A stretch of DNA of 64,000 nucleotides, from positions 1,305,529-1,369,528 of the forward strand of contig CP091242.1 of the NCBI GenBank assembly GCA_027627705.1, in the 5' to 3' direction. Numbering within the stretch: position 1 is the stretch's first letter; the number at the start of each line of letters is the position of its first letter. A model generated the notes under the pieces. The model made no database searches and was not told the origin of the DNA. It saw only the letters and a list, made by a program, of their open reading frames with translations. Below, piece by piece: positions 37,507-45,962 of the stretch. Origin of the DNA: Hyphomonadaceae bacterium BL14 (GTDB lineage: Bacteria; Pseudomonadota; Alphaproteobacteria; Caulobacterales; Maricaulaceae). The position numbers and the translations under genes are program-made.

Positions 37507-37855
37507 TTTTCTCTCCCACGGATGACGCGGGAAAGATGGCGTCTAGAAAACAAAACGAAGTCAAAAAAGACGGTTAATCGCAATTAATGCTAATAAAGTT
37601 TTATCGTAATGGTTTTTGTTTTTGAATTCAATGCAACTGTTTCATTTTGAGACAGCTCTTGACTGAATCCGCATCGTGTACAGATGATGCGTGGGCCCTC
37701 ATGACGCGGCAAAGCCCGCGCCGCCATGAGCGGTGCGGGCCTGATCAGATGATTTCAGTAAAAGGGGTAAGCTTCAGCCCGGGAGGCACCAGGCCGTGCG
37801 ATGCGCCGGGCTCGGGACGCTCCTCCAGGAGCGTTGCCCGGGCGCGTATGAGGCG
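37507..37855. other. AT-rich intergenic region upstream of the BTLCP gene
   Basis: No gene. The first 170 nt are markedly AT-rich and should hold the BTLCP promoter. It contains TTAA-N6-TTAA near 37576, one base short of a CtrA site spacing. The far end has a hairpin (37714-37740). Confidence 0.5.
37714..37740 (-). terminator. likely terminator of the 108-residue membrane protein gene
   Basis: 11-bp arms (GCCCGCGCCGC / GCGGTGCGGGC, one G-T pair) with a CATGA loop. On the minus strand it is followed by a short T run (CTTTGCC). It lies about 115 nt past the upstream gene's stop. Confidence 0.55.
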
Positions 37856-38182
37856 TCAGGCCGCGATCATGGTTCGCACGGCGAGACCAAGGGCGATCCA
37901 GAAGCCTGCGCAGACCAGCAACGTCACACCATACGACAGGGCAAGCGGATAGCGCTCTTCAAAGATGTCGCACTCACCGTCGGCGTCACCATGGATGAAC
38001 GCGTCTGCCAGTTGCGCCTGCAAATCGCGCGCGGGCGATAGGCCGGCAGCACCGGGCGCGTCGCCAGCATGACGACTGGCATCCCGGTCAAGGGTCACAT
38101 CAAGGATTGGCTCGAAAGTCCTGGCCGCAGCGTCCGGCGCGGACACGAAATCCATATCGGCAATGCGGCTGGCTCTGGGCAT
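37856..38182 (-). CDS. small protein with C-terminal membrane segment
   Basis: A 108-residue protein, hydrophilic for 80 residues and ending with a membrane helix (LALSYGVTLLVCAGFWIALG, then LAVRTMIAA). An AAGG element lies about 9 nt before the ATG. A tail-anchored topology is likely. No family recognised; coding status rests on the start signal, the helix and the terminator downstream. Confidence 0.55.
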   Translation of the reverse strand: MPRASRIADMDFVSAPDAAARTFEPILDVTLDRDASRHAGDAPGAAGLSPARDLQAQLADAFIHGDADGECDIFEERYPLALSYGVTLLVCAGFWIALGLAVRTMIAA

Positions 38183-38336
38183 GACAGGACCTTTTTGATC
38201 AGTCTACTCAGATCACTATGTATGGCGCAGCCGAATATTTCCTTAAACAGGCGCTTATCAGTTGTTCACCATAAATACCGGTGACCCGCTTGCGCCTGCG
38301 GTCTCGTGCCCTCGCCCGGTCCGGCGCACACCGGGA

Positions 38337-39098
38337 TCACGTGCTGAGGAAGCTGACCCTGCCCGCCATCAGGCAGGCCGCGGTCAGCACGCCGGTCTGA
38401 TAGGCTCCGGTGTCCAGGCCGATCCGGCGCTGATCGGCGAACGGCCCGGGGGCCGGGGTGTGTCCATGCACAATAATGCGTGGCAGCGTGCGGCTATCGT
38501 TCAGGAAGGCGTCGCGCACCCACAGAAGGCTGGCCTCGTCCTGTTGATCGAGCGGGGTCTCGGGATCGACGCCGGCATGGGCGAAGAAATAACATCCGCG
38601 CTCGGCCGAAAGTGCGAGCTGCTGATAGAAAGACAAATGCCCGGTCGGCAGTTGCGCGGCCAGGTCCGCACTGGTCTTCACCCAGCCCGCCTCGTCCAGA
38701 CGGCCCAGGGGCGCGCGCACGCCATAGCTGATCAGCGTTTCGCCACCGCCAAATTGCGCCCAGGACGGTCCGACTTGTGGATTGGACAGGAAGTCGAGCA
38801 AGGTCGCTTCGTGATTGCCCTTCAGGTACGTGCACGTAAACGTGTCGGGAAACGGGTCGGACAGAAGAAAGCTGACCACTCCCGCTGAATCCTGACCGCG
38901 GTCGATATAGTCGCCCAGGAAAATGATTTCAGCCGGGGTGCCGGCTGCGTGATCAATGATGCGCTGTGACAGCCGCTCAAGCAGGTCGAGGCGTCCGTGG
39001 ATATCGCCAACGGCGTAGATCATCTGCTCGGGCGGTGCGGGACGCGGCTCTGTGCTGCCCAGCCAGCGCCGCCACCAGGGCAATGTCGATGCGCTCAT
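38337..39098 (-). CDS. serine/threonine protein phosphatase, PPP-type metallophosphoesterase
   Basis: A 253-residue enzyme with the complete PPP motif series: GDIHGRLD (near 32), GDYIDRGQDS (near 61), LKGNHEA (near 91), HAGVDPETPLDQQ and the late IVHGHTPAPG. Two metal ions in a cytoplasmic domain. Targets may be Ser/Thr phosphoproteins or, given the BY-kinase next door, cell-envelope regulators; that is only inferred. Confidence 0.94.
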   Translation of the reverse strand: MSASTLPWWRRWLGSTEPRPAPPEQMIYAVGDIHGRLDLLERLSQRIIDHAAGTPAEIIFLGDYIDRGQDSAGVVSFLLSDPFPDTFTCTYLKGNHEATLLDFLSNPQVGPSWAQFGGGETLISYGVRAPLGRLDEAGWVKTSADLAAQLPTGHLSFYQQLALSAERGCYFFAHAGVDPETPLDQQDEASLLWVRDAFLNDSRTLPRIIVHGHTPAPGPFADQRRIGLDTGAYQTGVLTAACLMAGRVSFLST

Positions 39099-39143
39099 AG
39101 GCAGGTGCCCGCATCATGGCCGCACCGGACCGGCCGCGGACGG

Positions 39144-41381
39144 TCAGTTCGAATAATATTTGCGATACGAGCGATAGTAATATCCTGACGTGTCATAGCC
39201 ATACCGCGCCTGGGCTTCCATATCGACGCCATTGAGGGTCACCCCCAGCACGCGCGCCTTGGATGCCCGCAGCTCCTGCAGCGCGCGCCGCACAATATTG
39301 ACACTGCTCTTGCGCCAGCGGGCCGTGACCACCACGGCATCGGCCTGGGACGCGATAACGCGGGTATCGGCGACCGCCAGAACCGGCGCTGTATCCAGAA
39401 TAATCTGGTCATAACGCTCGCGCAGCGTATCGAGCAGCTCGCCGAAGCCGCGCGAGCTGAACACGTCCTGAGGCGTGAAGGTCGCATCGCGCAGCGGCAG
39501 GAAATGCAGCGGGGTCGCTTCGTCGGTCGCGATGGCAGCGTCCAGGTCCACCGAGCCGGACAGCACTTCCAGCAAGCCGGCCGGCACATCCGGTGCGAGA
39601 GCCTTCGTCAAAAGGCGCCGGCGCAGGTCGGTATCGACCACGATCACACGCGCACCGGCCATCGCCGATACCCGGCCGAGGCACAGTGACAGGGTTGTCT
39701 TGCCCTCACCGGGCACCGCCGACGTGATGGCGACCACCTGGGCTGTGTCATCGATCGCGCTGACGCGAATGGCCGACTTGATGGTTCGGAAGGCCTCGGC
39801 AAAACTCGACAGCGGTTTATCGACCACGTACTGGCCCGGATCGGCACCGCCGGAATTACCGCCCAGACGCTTGAGCAGACCTGCCTTGATCAAGGGCACA
39901 GAGGCGATGTGCGCAACGCCAAGCTGGCGCTCGATATCGGCTTCGCTGTTCAGGCCGTTATCCAGCATTTCCAGGACAAACACCACGCCCACCCCGGCAA
40001 CGCCTGCCAGAACAAGCCCCAGGGCGAGGTTCAGCATCAGGTTTGGCGCGCTGGGCGCCAATGGCAAGGACGCCGCAGACACGATGCGCGCGTCGGCTTC
40101 GGCGAGGCCATCGGCTTCTGATGTCTGCCGGAAGCGGTTCAGGAAAGATTCAAACAGGGCGCGGCTGGCTTCGGCCTCGCGCTCAAGTTCTCGCAGGCGC
40201 ACAATCGCGCTGTTGTTCTGTGCAAGCTCGCCGCGGGTCTCCGACAGGCTTTGCTCCAGTGACCGCACACGCTGATTGGCGATATTCACCTCATTTTCGA
40301 GGCTCGCAACGATCCGCTGGATCTCGCGGTCAATCTGGTCCTCGATATCGGCCAGCTCCCTCCGCGCCGTCAGGATCTGGGGATGGCGCGGACCGTAGCG
40401 GCTCAGCAGTTCTGCCTGACGCCGGGTTACCTCGGCCAATTGGCGGCGCAAATCCTGGATGGTCGATGAGCGCAGCACCTCGCCTATGGTGTCGGCGCTG
40501 ACGCCGCGATCAAGCTGGCTGCGAACGGCATTGAGGCGTGCCAGCGACTCGGCCCGTTCGGCGCGCTGGATCGCCAGTTGCGAATTGAGGTCGGCGACCT
40601 GTTGCTCGGCGATTGTGGAGCCCTGCGCGTCGATCAACCCGGCCTGTTCGCGGTACTGCGCGACGGCCTGCTCACGCACGCGCACTTCTTCGCGAAGCGT
40701 ATCCACCCGTTCATTCAGCCAGACATTGGCGCGCTCTGTCGCTTCAAACTTCGCCTCCAGCTGGGTGAGAAGATACAGATCGCCATAGGTATTGGCGATG
40801 TCGCGCGCCAGAGATGGGTTTTCCGAGGTCACCGATATATTGACCACGTATGTCAGCCCCGAACGGCGGATGCTGACGGCTTCCTTCAGCGCGCTGATCA
40901 CCCGCTCGCGGACCTGCTGTTCTTCTTCGTCCTGCGCAAGCGCCCGCCCGCCCGCAGGAACGAGGGCGCGCACAAAACCGGCGAGGCTGGACCGGATCGC
41001 GTCCACCAGGCCTGGCTCTTGCAGATCAGCATTGAATTCCGGGACCGAGACCAGATCCATGCGGTCAACCACGGCCCCGACCAGCGCGCGGCTGCGCAGC
41101 ACTTCGGCCTCGGTGTCCACCATCGCTGAATCCGGCGCCATGCCTGACAGGACCGCTTCGATATCAACCACGCGCGCCTGGCGCACATTCAGCAGGACGC
41201 TGGAGACGGCGGTATATTTGGGGGTCATCTGCAAGGTGACGACCGCCACGGTGGTAAACACCAGCGCGCCGACAGCGATGAGGGTCCAGAACCGGCGCCG
41301 GAATACGGTCAGCAATTGACTCAGATCGATGAGGTCATCATCGCTGGAGTCAGGCCGGGACGGAACGGTCGTGTCGGTCAT
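39144..41381 (-). CDS. polysaccharide co-polymerase / tyrosine autokinase (Wzc type)
   Basis: A 745-residue fusion of a Wzz chain-length domain and a BY-kinase. N-terminal DLIDLSQLLTVFRRRFWTLI, first membrane helix, periplasmic Wzz/GNVR region with coiled coils, second helix LMLNLALGLVLAGVAGVGVV, then a cytoplasmic kinase: Walker A SAVPGEGKTTLSLCLGR (near 560), Walker A' VIVVDTDLRRR, Walker B QIILDTAPVLAVAD. The C-terminal tyrosine cluster YGYDTSGYYYRSYRKYYSN is the autophosphorylation site. Controls polymer length and export with the Wza-like protein (HfsA-like role possible). Confidence 0.95.
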   Translation of the reverse strand: MTDTTVPSRPDSSDDDLIDLSQLLTVFRRRFWTLIAVGALVFTTVAVVTLQMTPKYTAVSSVLLNVRQARVVDIEAVLSGMAPDSAMVDTEAEVLRSRALVGAVVDRMDLVSVPEFNADLQEPGLVDAIRSSLAGFVRALVPAGGRALAQDEEEQQVRERVISALKEAVSIRRSGLTYVVNISVTSENPSLARDIANTYGDLYLLTQLEAKFEATERANVWLNERVDTLREEVRVREQAVAQYREQAGLIDAQGSTIAEQQVADLNSQLAIQRAERAESLARLNAVRSQLDRGVSADTIGEVLRSSTIQDLRRQLAEVTRRQAELLSRYGPRHPQILTARRELADIEDQIDREIQRIVASLENEVNIANQRVRSLEQSLSETRGELAQNNSAIVRLRELEREAEASRALFESFLNRFRQTSEADGLAEADARIVSAASLPLAPSAPNLMLNLALGLVLAGVAGVGVVFVLEMLDNGLNSEADIERQLGVAHIASVPLIKAGLLKRLGGNSGGADPGQYVVDKPLSSFAEAFRTIKSAIRVSAIDDTAQVVAITSAVPGEGKTTLSLCLGRVSAMAGARVIVVDTDLRRRLLTKALAPDVPAGLLEVLSGSVDLDAAIATDEATPLHFLPLRDATFTPQDVFSSRGFGELLDTLRERYDQIILDTAPVLAVADTRVIASQADAVVVTARWRKSSVNIVRRALQELRASKARVLGVTLNGVDMEAQARYGYDTSGYYYRSYRKYYSN

Positions 41382-41401
41382 GGTTTCACTTTAAGCCCAG
41401 C

Positions 41402-41430
41402 AAAAAGGCCGCCGCAATGCGGCGGCCTTT
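41402..41430 (-). terminator. hairpin between the outer-membrane gene and the kinase gene
   Basis: Arms AAAGGCCGCCGCA and TGCGGCGGCCTTT form a strong stem. On the minus strand it ends in TTTTTG. It lies 22 nt after the beta-barrel stop and 20 nt before the kinase start codon, so it could terminate or attenuate transcription into the kinase gene. Confidence 0.8.
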
Positions 41431-41452
41431 GACGGTTGCAGTTAACGCTCGG

Positions 41453-42742
41453 CTATCGGCGCAGCACGAGGCTGCACATCACCGAGTTGCGGGTGAAGTC
41501 GCGACCCGCCCCCGCACCGGACGAGGTTTGCTCCATATAGGTGTACGTGGCTCTGACCCCTGCCGAGCGGTTGAGCATGTAGGTCGCGCCCGCATTCGCC
41601 GAAAGACGCTCGTCGGTGCGCGCCACACCCGAGTAATCATCCTCGCCCCAGCGCGCACCCGCGGACAGGATGATATTGCGGCGCAATTCGTGATCGACGC
41701 TCACGCCTGCTTCGGTGTTGAAGTAACCGGCCACACCAGCGATAGCGGCATCCTGCACCGACCGCGACGCATGAGCGGTCACGGTCGTCAGAGGGGTGGG
41801 GAACCACTCCACCATCGCATCAACACTCATACCCGATTGCTTGGCGATGGTTGCGTCGTCGTAGTCTTGCTCGGTGTAACCGATCCCGACAGCACCGCGC
41901 GCCACGCCGCGAATGTCAAAGTCAACACCGCCGTCGAGCGTGTAGCCGCTCGAATTGCGATCCAGACCCACAGCCGGAGGGCTCAGGCGATAATCCTTGT
42001 CGTTCAGGCGCAGGCGCACAAACACCGCCGTGTCCGGGCTGATCGCAGCGTCGGCGCGGAGCGTGGCCCCGTAATCGGTGCGATCACGGAAGTTCTGGTC
42101 GGCAATGCCGCCCCCGAACAAAGGCACGCTGTCATAATCAATCTCGGCATAGGTCAGGCGGGACTGCAGGCGCAGCCGTCCGGACATGTGTTCGCCGCCA
42201 ACAAACGCGCTCAGCGTGTCAAACTCGATCGGTTCGGCGGCCGCGCCGGCAGCCCCGGCCGAGGTGCGCGGCTCGGTCGCGGTGGCGTAGCGCGCACCCG
42301 CGTCAATGAAGCTCTGCCGCTGCAGATCCACGCGGCCGGATGTTCCCACCGTATAGGTGACCGTGTTCTCGTCATCGAACTCGAAATAATTCTTGCTCGT
42401 GAGCGAGGCGTCGAAGGACAGGCCGTGATTGGACCACAGCGTGTTCCCGCTGATGCGCGGGGTCACGGAAAAAGCGGTGTCTGATTGGGCCTGTGTCGGC
42501 GTCGCGAAGACGTTGTCGGTCCATTCCAGATCGGTCTGGAGCTCAGGCCTCAGCACCCAGGCACCGGCGCGCACACCCGCCGCATCGTACTCGGGACGCG
42601 GGCGCTGCATGACCGAGACATTGCGGTCGCGCGAGAACATATTGTCCGGGGTGGTGACCTGGGCGGCCGCGGGAGCCGACACGGCGATCATCCCCACGAG
42701 CGACGCACCGCAGACTGACACGGTTAAAGCTGCTTTATTCAT
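41453..42742 (-). CDS. outer-membrane beta-barrel protein of the polysaccharide locus
   Basis: A 429-residue protein: signal peptide MNKAALTVSVCGASLVGMIA ... SAPAAAQ, then alternating hydrophobic strands typical of an outer membrane barrel (WVLRPELQTDLEWTDNVFAT near the start), ending LVLRR with a terminal basic residue rather than Phe. BBP2/DUF2320-like barrels accompany Wzc/Wza genes in alphaproteobacterial EPS operons and may form a channel or anchor. The start is the second in-frame ATG, which begins the signal peptide. Confidence 0.85.
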   Translation of the reverse strand: MNKAALTVSVCGASLVGMIAVSAPAAAQVTTPDNMFSRDRNVSVMQRPRPEYDAAGVRAGAWVLRPELQTDLEWTDNVFATPTQAQSDTAFSVTPRISGNTLWSNHGLSFDASLTSKNYFEFDDENTVTYTVGTSGRVDLQRQSFIDAGARYATATEPRTSAGAAGAAAEPIEFDTLSAFVGGEHMSGRLRLQSRLTYAEIDYDSVPLFGGGIADQNFRDRTDYGATLRADAAISPDTAVFVRLRLNDKDYRLSPPAVGLDRNSSGYTLDGGVDFDIRGVARGAVGIGYTEQDYDDATIAKQSGMSVDAMVEWFPTPLTTVTAHASRSVQDAAIAGVAGYFNTEAGVSVDHELRRNIILSAGARWGEDDYSGVARTDERLSANAGATYMLNRSAGVRATYTYMEQTSSGAGAGRDFTRNSVMCSLVLRR

Positions 42743-42798
42743 CGTCGCCCCCAATAACTGAACATTCAGACGAACGCGCCACGGCTGCGCGTTGGCTA

Positions 42799-42828
42799 AA
42801 AAGCGCCGCGCTCATGCGCAGCGCTTTT
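42799..42828 (-). terminator. terminator after the Ala/Gly-rich secreted protein gene
   Basis: Stem AAAAGCGC / GCGCTTTT extended by three pairs past a C-A mismatch, loop CTCATG, 10 nt beyond the stop. Followed on the minus strand by a T run (TTTTTAGCC). Confidence 0.7.
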
Positions 42829-42837
42829 GATTAGCTT

Positions 42838-43272
42838 TTAGTAGTCGGAGGAACCGCCGCCTCCACCCGCCGGCGGCGGGGGCGGTGCGGGCGGCGTACC
42901 ACCACCAGCCGGGGCACCGCCAGCCGGCGCCGTTCCGCCAGGCTGCTGAGCGGCAGCGGCAGCAGACGTTGCCGCCGCGACGATCACAGGGTTAGAGGCG
43001 TTGTTCGCCGCGACGGTGGCAAGTGCCATCGTGACTGTGGCGGCGTCAGCGCCAGACGCCGCTACGGCCGCCTGGATGGCCGCCTCGACCTGTTCTTCGG
43101 TGGCGTCTTCGGGCAGGGCATCAACCGCAGCCTGGATCTGGGCGGCGAGCGCCTCGGCCGGGCTCACCTCTTGCTGTGCAGCGAACGCCATGGCGGGCAC
43201 GCTTGCGGCACCGGCCATACCGGCAGCGAGCAGGCCCGCCACCAGGGCTTTTGAAATCATGGTCTTCGACAT
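42838..43272 (-). CDS. secreted Ala-rich protein with Gly/Pro-rich tail
   Basis: A 144-residue protein. Start MSKTMISKALVAGLLAAGMA with an AAGGGG ribosome-binding site; signal peptide ends near AMAFAAQ. The mature part is helical and Ala-rich (AAQIQAAVDALPEDATEEQV, AAIQAAVAASGADAA), then a Gly/Pro low-complexity tail (GGTPPAPPPPPAGGGGGSSD). Its neighbours are the outer-membrane barrel and Wza-like genes on the same strand. No family recognised; an exported structural or anchoring component is conceivable but unproven. Confidence 0.75.
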   Translation of the reverse strand: MSKTMISKALVAGLLAAGMAGAASVPAMAFAAQQEVSPAEALAAQIQAAVDALPEDATEEQVEAAIQAAVAASGADAATVTMALATVAANNASNPVIVAAATSAAAAAQQPGGTAPAGGAPAGGGTPPAPPPPPAGGGGGSSDY

Positions 43273-43501
43273 CGCGTGTCCCCTTTTTGCTCTGCCGCGC
43301 GGACGTAAGTCGACGCAGATGCAGCATTCATACCTATCGTTTACCCCAAGATCGCTGCTGACGCTAGGGCGTACACACAAATTTCACGAATATGCGATCC
43401 GTCGCCGCCGCAACCGTGTTCTGCCGGTCACACTCTCGCTCCGCACGCGCCCGTTGAGGTGTGTCGTGAGCGCACACCGAGCCGGGCTCCCCGGCACCTG
43501 C

Positions 43502-44089
43502 CTAGAAGAAGCGCTCGCCCACACGAATGGTGTCGCCGGGCATGACCCTGAGGGTCGCCGTCATCGGCACGGCGACCTCTTCACTTGCACCCGCGCGCTT
43601 GATGAACACCACGCGGGTGTTGGCGCGGTAGGTGAACCCGCCCGCGCGCGCAATGGCGTTGATGACGGTCAGACCATCCGAATAGGGATATTCGCCTGAG
43701 CTCTCGACCTCACCCATGATGAAGAAGGGCCGGAAATTGATCACTTCGGCGTTGACGCGCGGATCGTTGAGGTAACCATTGCGCAAGATTGTTTCCAGCT
43801 CGGTGCGGAACTCGCGCACCGTCAGGCCGCGCGCGCGCACCTCGCCCACCAGCGGCATCGACACCGAGCCCGAACCGTCGATGACGAACTCGCCCGACAG
43901 GTCTTCCTCACCGAACACCGACACACGCAGCTGGTCTCCCACGCCGAGCGTGTAGACATTCTCGCCCATGACCTGGAGCGCCTCGGTGGTCAGGGTGACC
44001 TCGCCGGCGGCCGGCGTGGTTGCGCCGCACCCGCTGACAACCAGCGCGCCCGCGATCAACGCTGCAAACTGCGATATCGGTATTCTCAT
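43502..44089 (-). CDS. polysaccharide export lipoprotein (Wza/HfsD type)
   Basis: A 195-residue lipoprotein. Signal peptide with lipobox VVSGC (start MRIPISQFAALIAGALVVSG). Poly_export domain (YTLGVGDQLRVSVFGEEDLS, GSVSMPLVGEVRARGLTVRE) and an SLBB domain (FFIMGEVESSGEYPYSDGLT) follow. It is short compared with E. coli Wza (about 380 residues), as in many alphaproteobacteria. Forms the outer membrane or periplasmic export channel with the Wzc-type kinase. Confidence 0.93.
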   Translation of the reverse strand: MRIPISQFAALIAGALVVSGCGATTPAAGEVTLTTEALQVMGENVYTLGVGDQLRVSVFGEEDLSGEFVIDGSGSVSMPLVGEVRARGLTVREFRTELETILRNGYLNDPRVNAEVINFRPFFIMGEVESSGEYPYSDGLTVINAIARAGGFTYRANTRVVFIKRAGASEEVAVPMTATLRVMPGDTIRVGERFF

Positions 44090-44262
44090 GACGTCAACCC
44101 CTGGTGCGATCCCGCCTTGTGTGCGGTGCGTGGACAATACTTTGTATCGAGACCCGCCTGCGTTTCAAGCAAAACCGCGGGCACGACCGCGCCCAGGCGC
44201 GGCCTTAGCCCATTGTGTTCACGCACACGCCTTCACGCACAGTGCGCGCAAGCCCGGCCCGC

Positions 44263-44517
44263 TCATCTGTGACGGTTCATGCCGAGCCACGCCCCGACAA
44301 GCGTGATCGCAGCGCCGGCCACGATAATGGCGTGATCCACGCGCCCCGCCTCGCCGATAAACAGCTCGAGTGCAGCCAGCTGCACCAGGCTGAGCCCGCT
44401 CGCCATCAAGACGGCCGACACGATCATGACGCGCTGATGGTTCACGGCCAGCACCCCGCTCTGCTCCGGACTGAGCCTGGGCTGCAGCAAGCGGCGTGCC
44501 AGAACCGCGCGCCACAT
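44263..44517 (-). CDS. possible small membrane protein with two helices
   Basis: An 84-residue frame with two clear hydrophobic segments (MIVSAVLMASGLSLVQLAAL and DHAIIVAGAAITLVGAWLG) and a basic C-terminus. An alternative overlapping frame (44219-44515) has no such pattern. No good ribosome-binding site is visible, so the call is weak. Confidence 0.4.
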   Translation of the reverse strand: MWRAVLARRLLQPRLSPEQSGVLAVNHQRVMIVSAVLMASGLSLVQLAALELFIGEAGRVDHAIIVAGAAITLVGAWLGMNRHR

Positions 44518-44521
44518 CGGT

Positions 44522-44565
44522 CAGACGGGCAACCAGACGGCCAGACGGGCAATCAGAGGGGCAAG
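44522..44565. repeat. short imperfect tandem repeat, about 12 bp unit
   Basis: CAGACGGGCAAC, then a shortened CAGACGGC, then CAGACGGGCAAT and CAGAGGGGCAAG. Non-coding, between the small membrane protein and the next gene. Confidence 0.7.
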
Positions 44566-44653
44566 CGGCGTTATCGCGCGTGGAGCTGTCAGACAGACGC
44601 CCAGCTACGCCTGGGTGACAGCCCCAGCGCCGCGGCCCGGCCCAGATTTGCGG

Positions 44654-45640
44654 TTACGTCTCGAGCTCGCTCCTGGACAAAACGCGCATCTGGATCCGGT
44701 CGATGTGCGCGCGCCGGATCGCAAAATAGAGGCAGATCGTGAACTCAAGCGGGTTGATGGCGCTGTCGCGATTGGACTTGAAAGGTGAAAGCGGCACGAT
44801 CAGCGTCTCTGACTTAAGGCGTGTGGGCCCCACATATTCAGCCGCCTTGTTCGTCTTGGTCTTGGAATCTGAGGGCTCAAAACTGGGATCCAAAAGGCTG
44901 TTTTCCGTGATCAGCGGCACACGCAGATGCTCGCGCCCGGATGCATCCTCCTTGAACCAGAGCACCATAGCCTTGAAGAACGCCTCAAACGGCTCTCCTT
45001 GAACCAGGCCTGACTTGACATCAGCAAGCCTTGCATTGCGGAAAGGCAAAATCTCGATATCGGGCAGGTTGTTATCCTGGATGAATTGATCCATGTCGAC
45101 CGCCCAGTAATATATTGTGGACGACAGACGATTGGATTTGATGGCAAGGCCTTCATCGCCCAGTGCTATGGAATACTGCGCCGACCCGAAATAGAGCGTG
45201 CGATGGGTCAGCGATTGGGTGATCGCTTGCTCGACGCGCTGGTACTCGGCACGTATCTGCCGCGTCAAAGAGAACTCAACCCACCCCAGGGAAGCAAGGC
45301 CAACGGCCGGCGCAGCGACGCTCCATGCGGTGAGCGCGATCTGCACAGCACTCAACACGCCAAGCCAGTTGAGGCCGAGCTGCGCGACGCCGGAAATGAG
45401 CCCGGTCACCAGCGACAAGATGGCCAATCCTTGCAGACTGGTCCGCAGCCTTGCCAGATCCTTGATCCTGTTGAACGACTTGTACGTGCACCGAACGCTG
45501 ACATCGCCGTCAAATTGCTCCGGAAAAACGTTTCTTACGGCGCTGGAAAACTGCTCGAACTGGGTTTTCGAGTGGCCTTCACCCTGCTCGAACGTGCGCT
45601 CTCCCGGACGCTGGCCCGGGTCCTCAATACGATCTGTCAT
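44654..45640 (-). CDS. unknown membrane protein, YcxB-like C-terminal part
   Basis: A 328-residue protein: hydrophilic N-terminus (MTDRIEDPGQRPGERTFEQG), two membrane helices near residues 80-140 (LQGLAILSLVTGLISGVAQL; AWSVAAPAVGLASLGWVEF), then a cytoplasmic region with TLYFGSAQYSIALGDEGLAI and TIYYWAVDMDQFIQDNN, which faintly resembles YcxB-like domains. Start MTDRIED; an extension upstream is possible. Function unknown; it lies inside the polysaccharide locus but may be unrelated. Confidence 0.7.
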   Translation of the reverse strand: MTDRIEDPGQRPGERTFEQGEGHSKTQFEQFSSAVRNVFPEQFDGDVSVRCTYKSFNRIKDLARLRTSLQGLAILSLVTGLISGVAQLGLNWLGVLSAVQIALTAWSVAAPAVGLASLGWVEFSLTRQIRAEYQRVEQAITQSLTHRTLYFGSAQYSIALGDEGLAIKSNRLSSTIYYWAVDMDQFIQDNNLPDIEILPFRNARLADVKSGLVQGEPFEAFFKAMVLWFKEDASGREHLRVPLITENSLLDPSFEPSDSKTKTNKAAEYVGPTRLKSETLIVPLSPFKSNRDSAINPLEFTICLYFAIRRAHIDRIQMRVLSRSELET

Positions 45641-45670
45641 TGACGATGTCCCCCCTACCCTCATCGTCAA
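45640..45670. promoter_or_regulatory. inverted repeat at the 5' end of the unknown membrane protein gene
   Basis: TTGACGATG and CATCGTCAA are perfect 9-nt arms 13 nt apart, touching the start codon of the minus-strand gene. May be an operator or a 5' mRNA hairpin. Confidence 0.35.
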
Positions 45671-45962
45671 AGATTTTCGTCTTTGGATCAATATCCATCT
45701 GGCAAAATGCAGGCATCAGGCGCGCGCCGGTCATCAAGCTGCTTTGAGCGGATGACCATCTTGCCAACTGACGTCGACCGGACCCGGATCACTTTAAGCT
45801 CAATCGCGCGTTAAACGTCGCGGGCACCCCTTACACAGGCCTCGGACCGGGCTTTGGTGCGGCCTTCGCCCCGGCCCCTTCAGCCACCCGCTTCATCTGG
45901 AATGGGCCTTGCATCGCCTGCCCTCAACGCACGCACAATGCGTCTATCTGGAGCAGGGTATC
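45671..45962. other. divergent intergenic region before the sugar transferase
   Basis: No gene apart from an unlikely N-terminal extension of the sugar transferase. It should carry divergent promoters; I cannot place them confidently. Confidence 0.4.
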
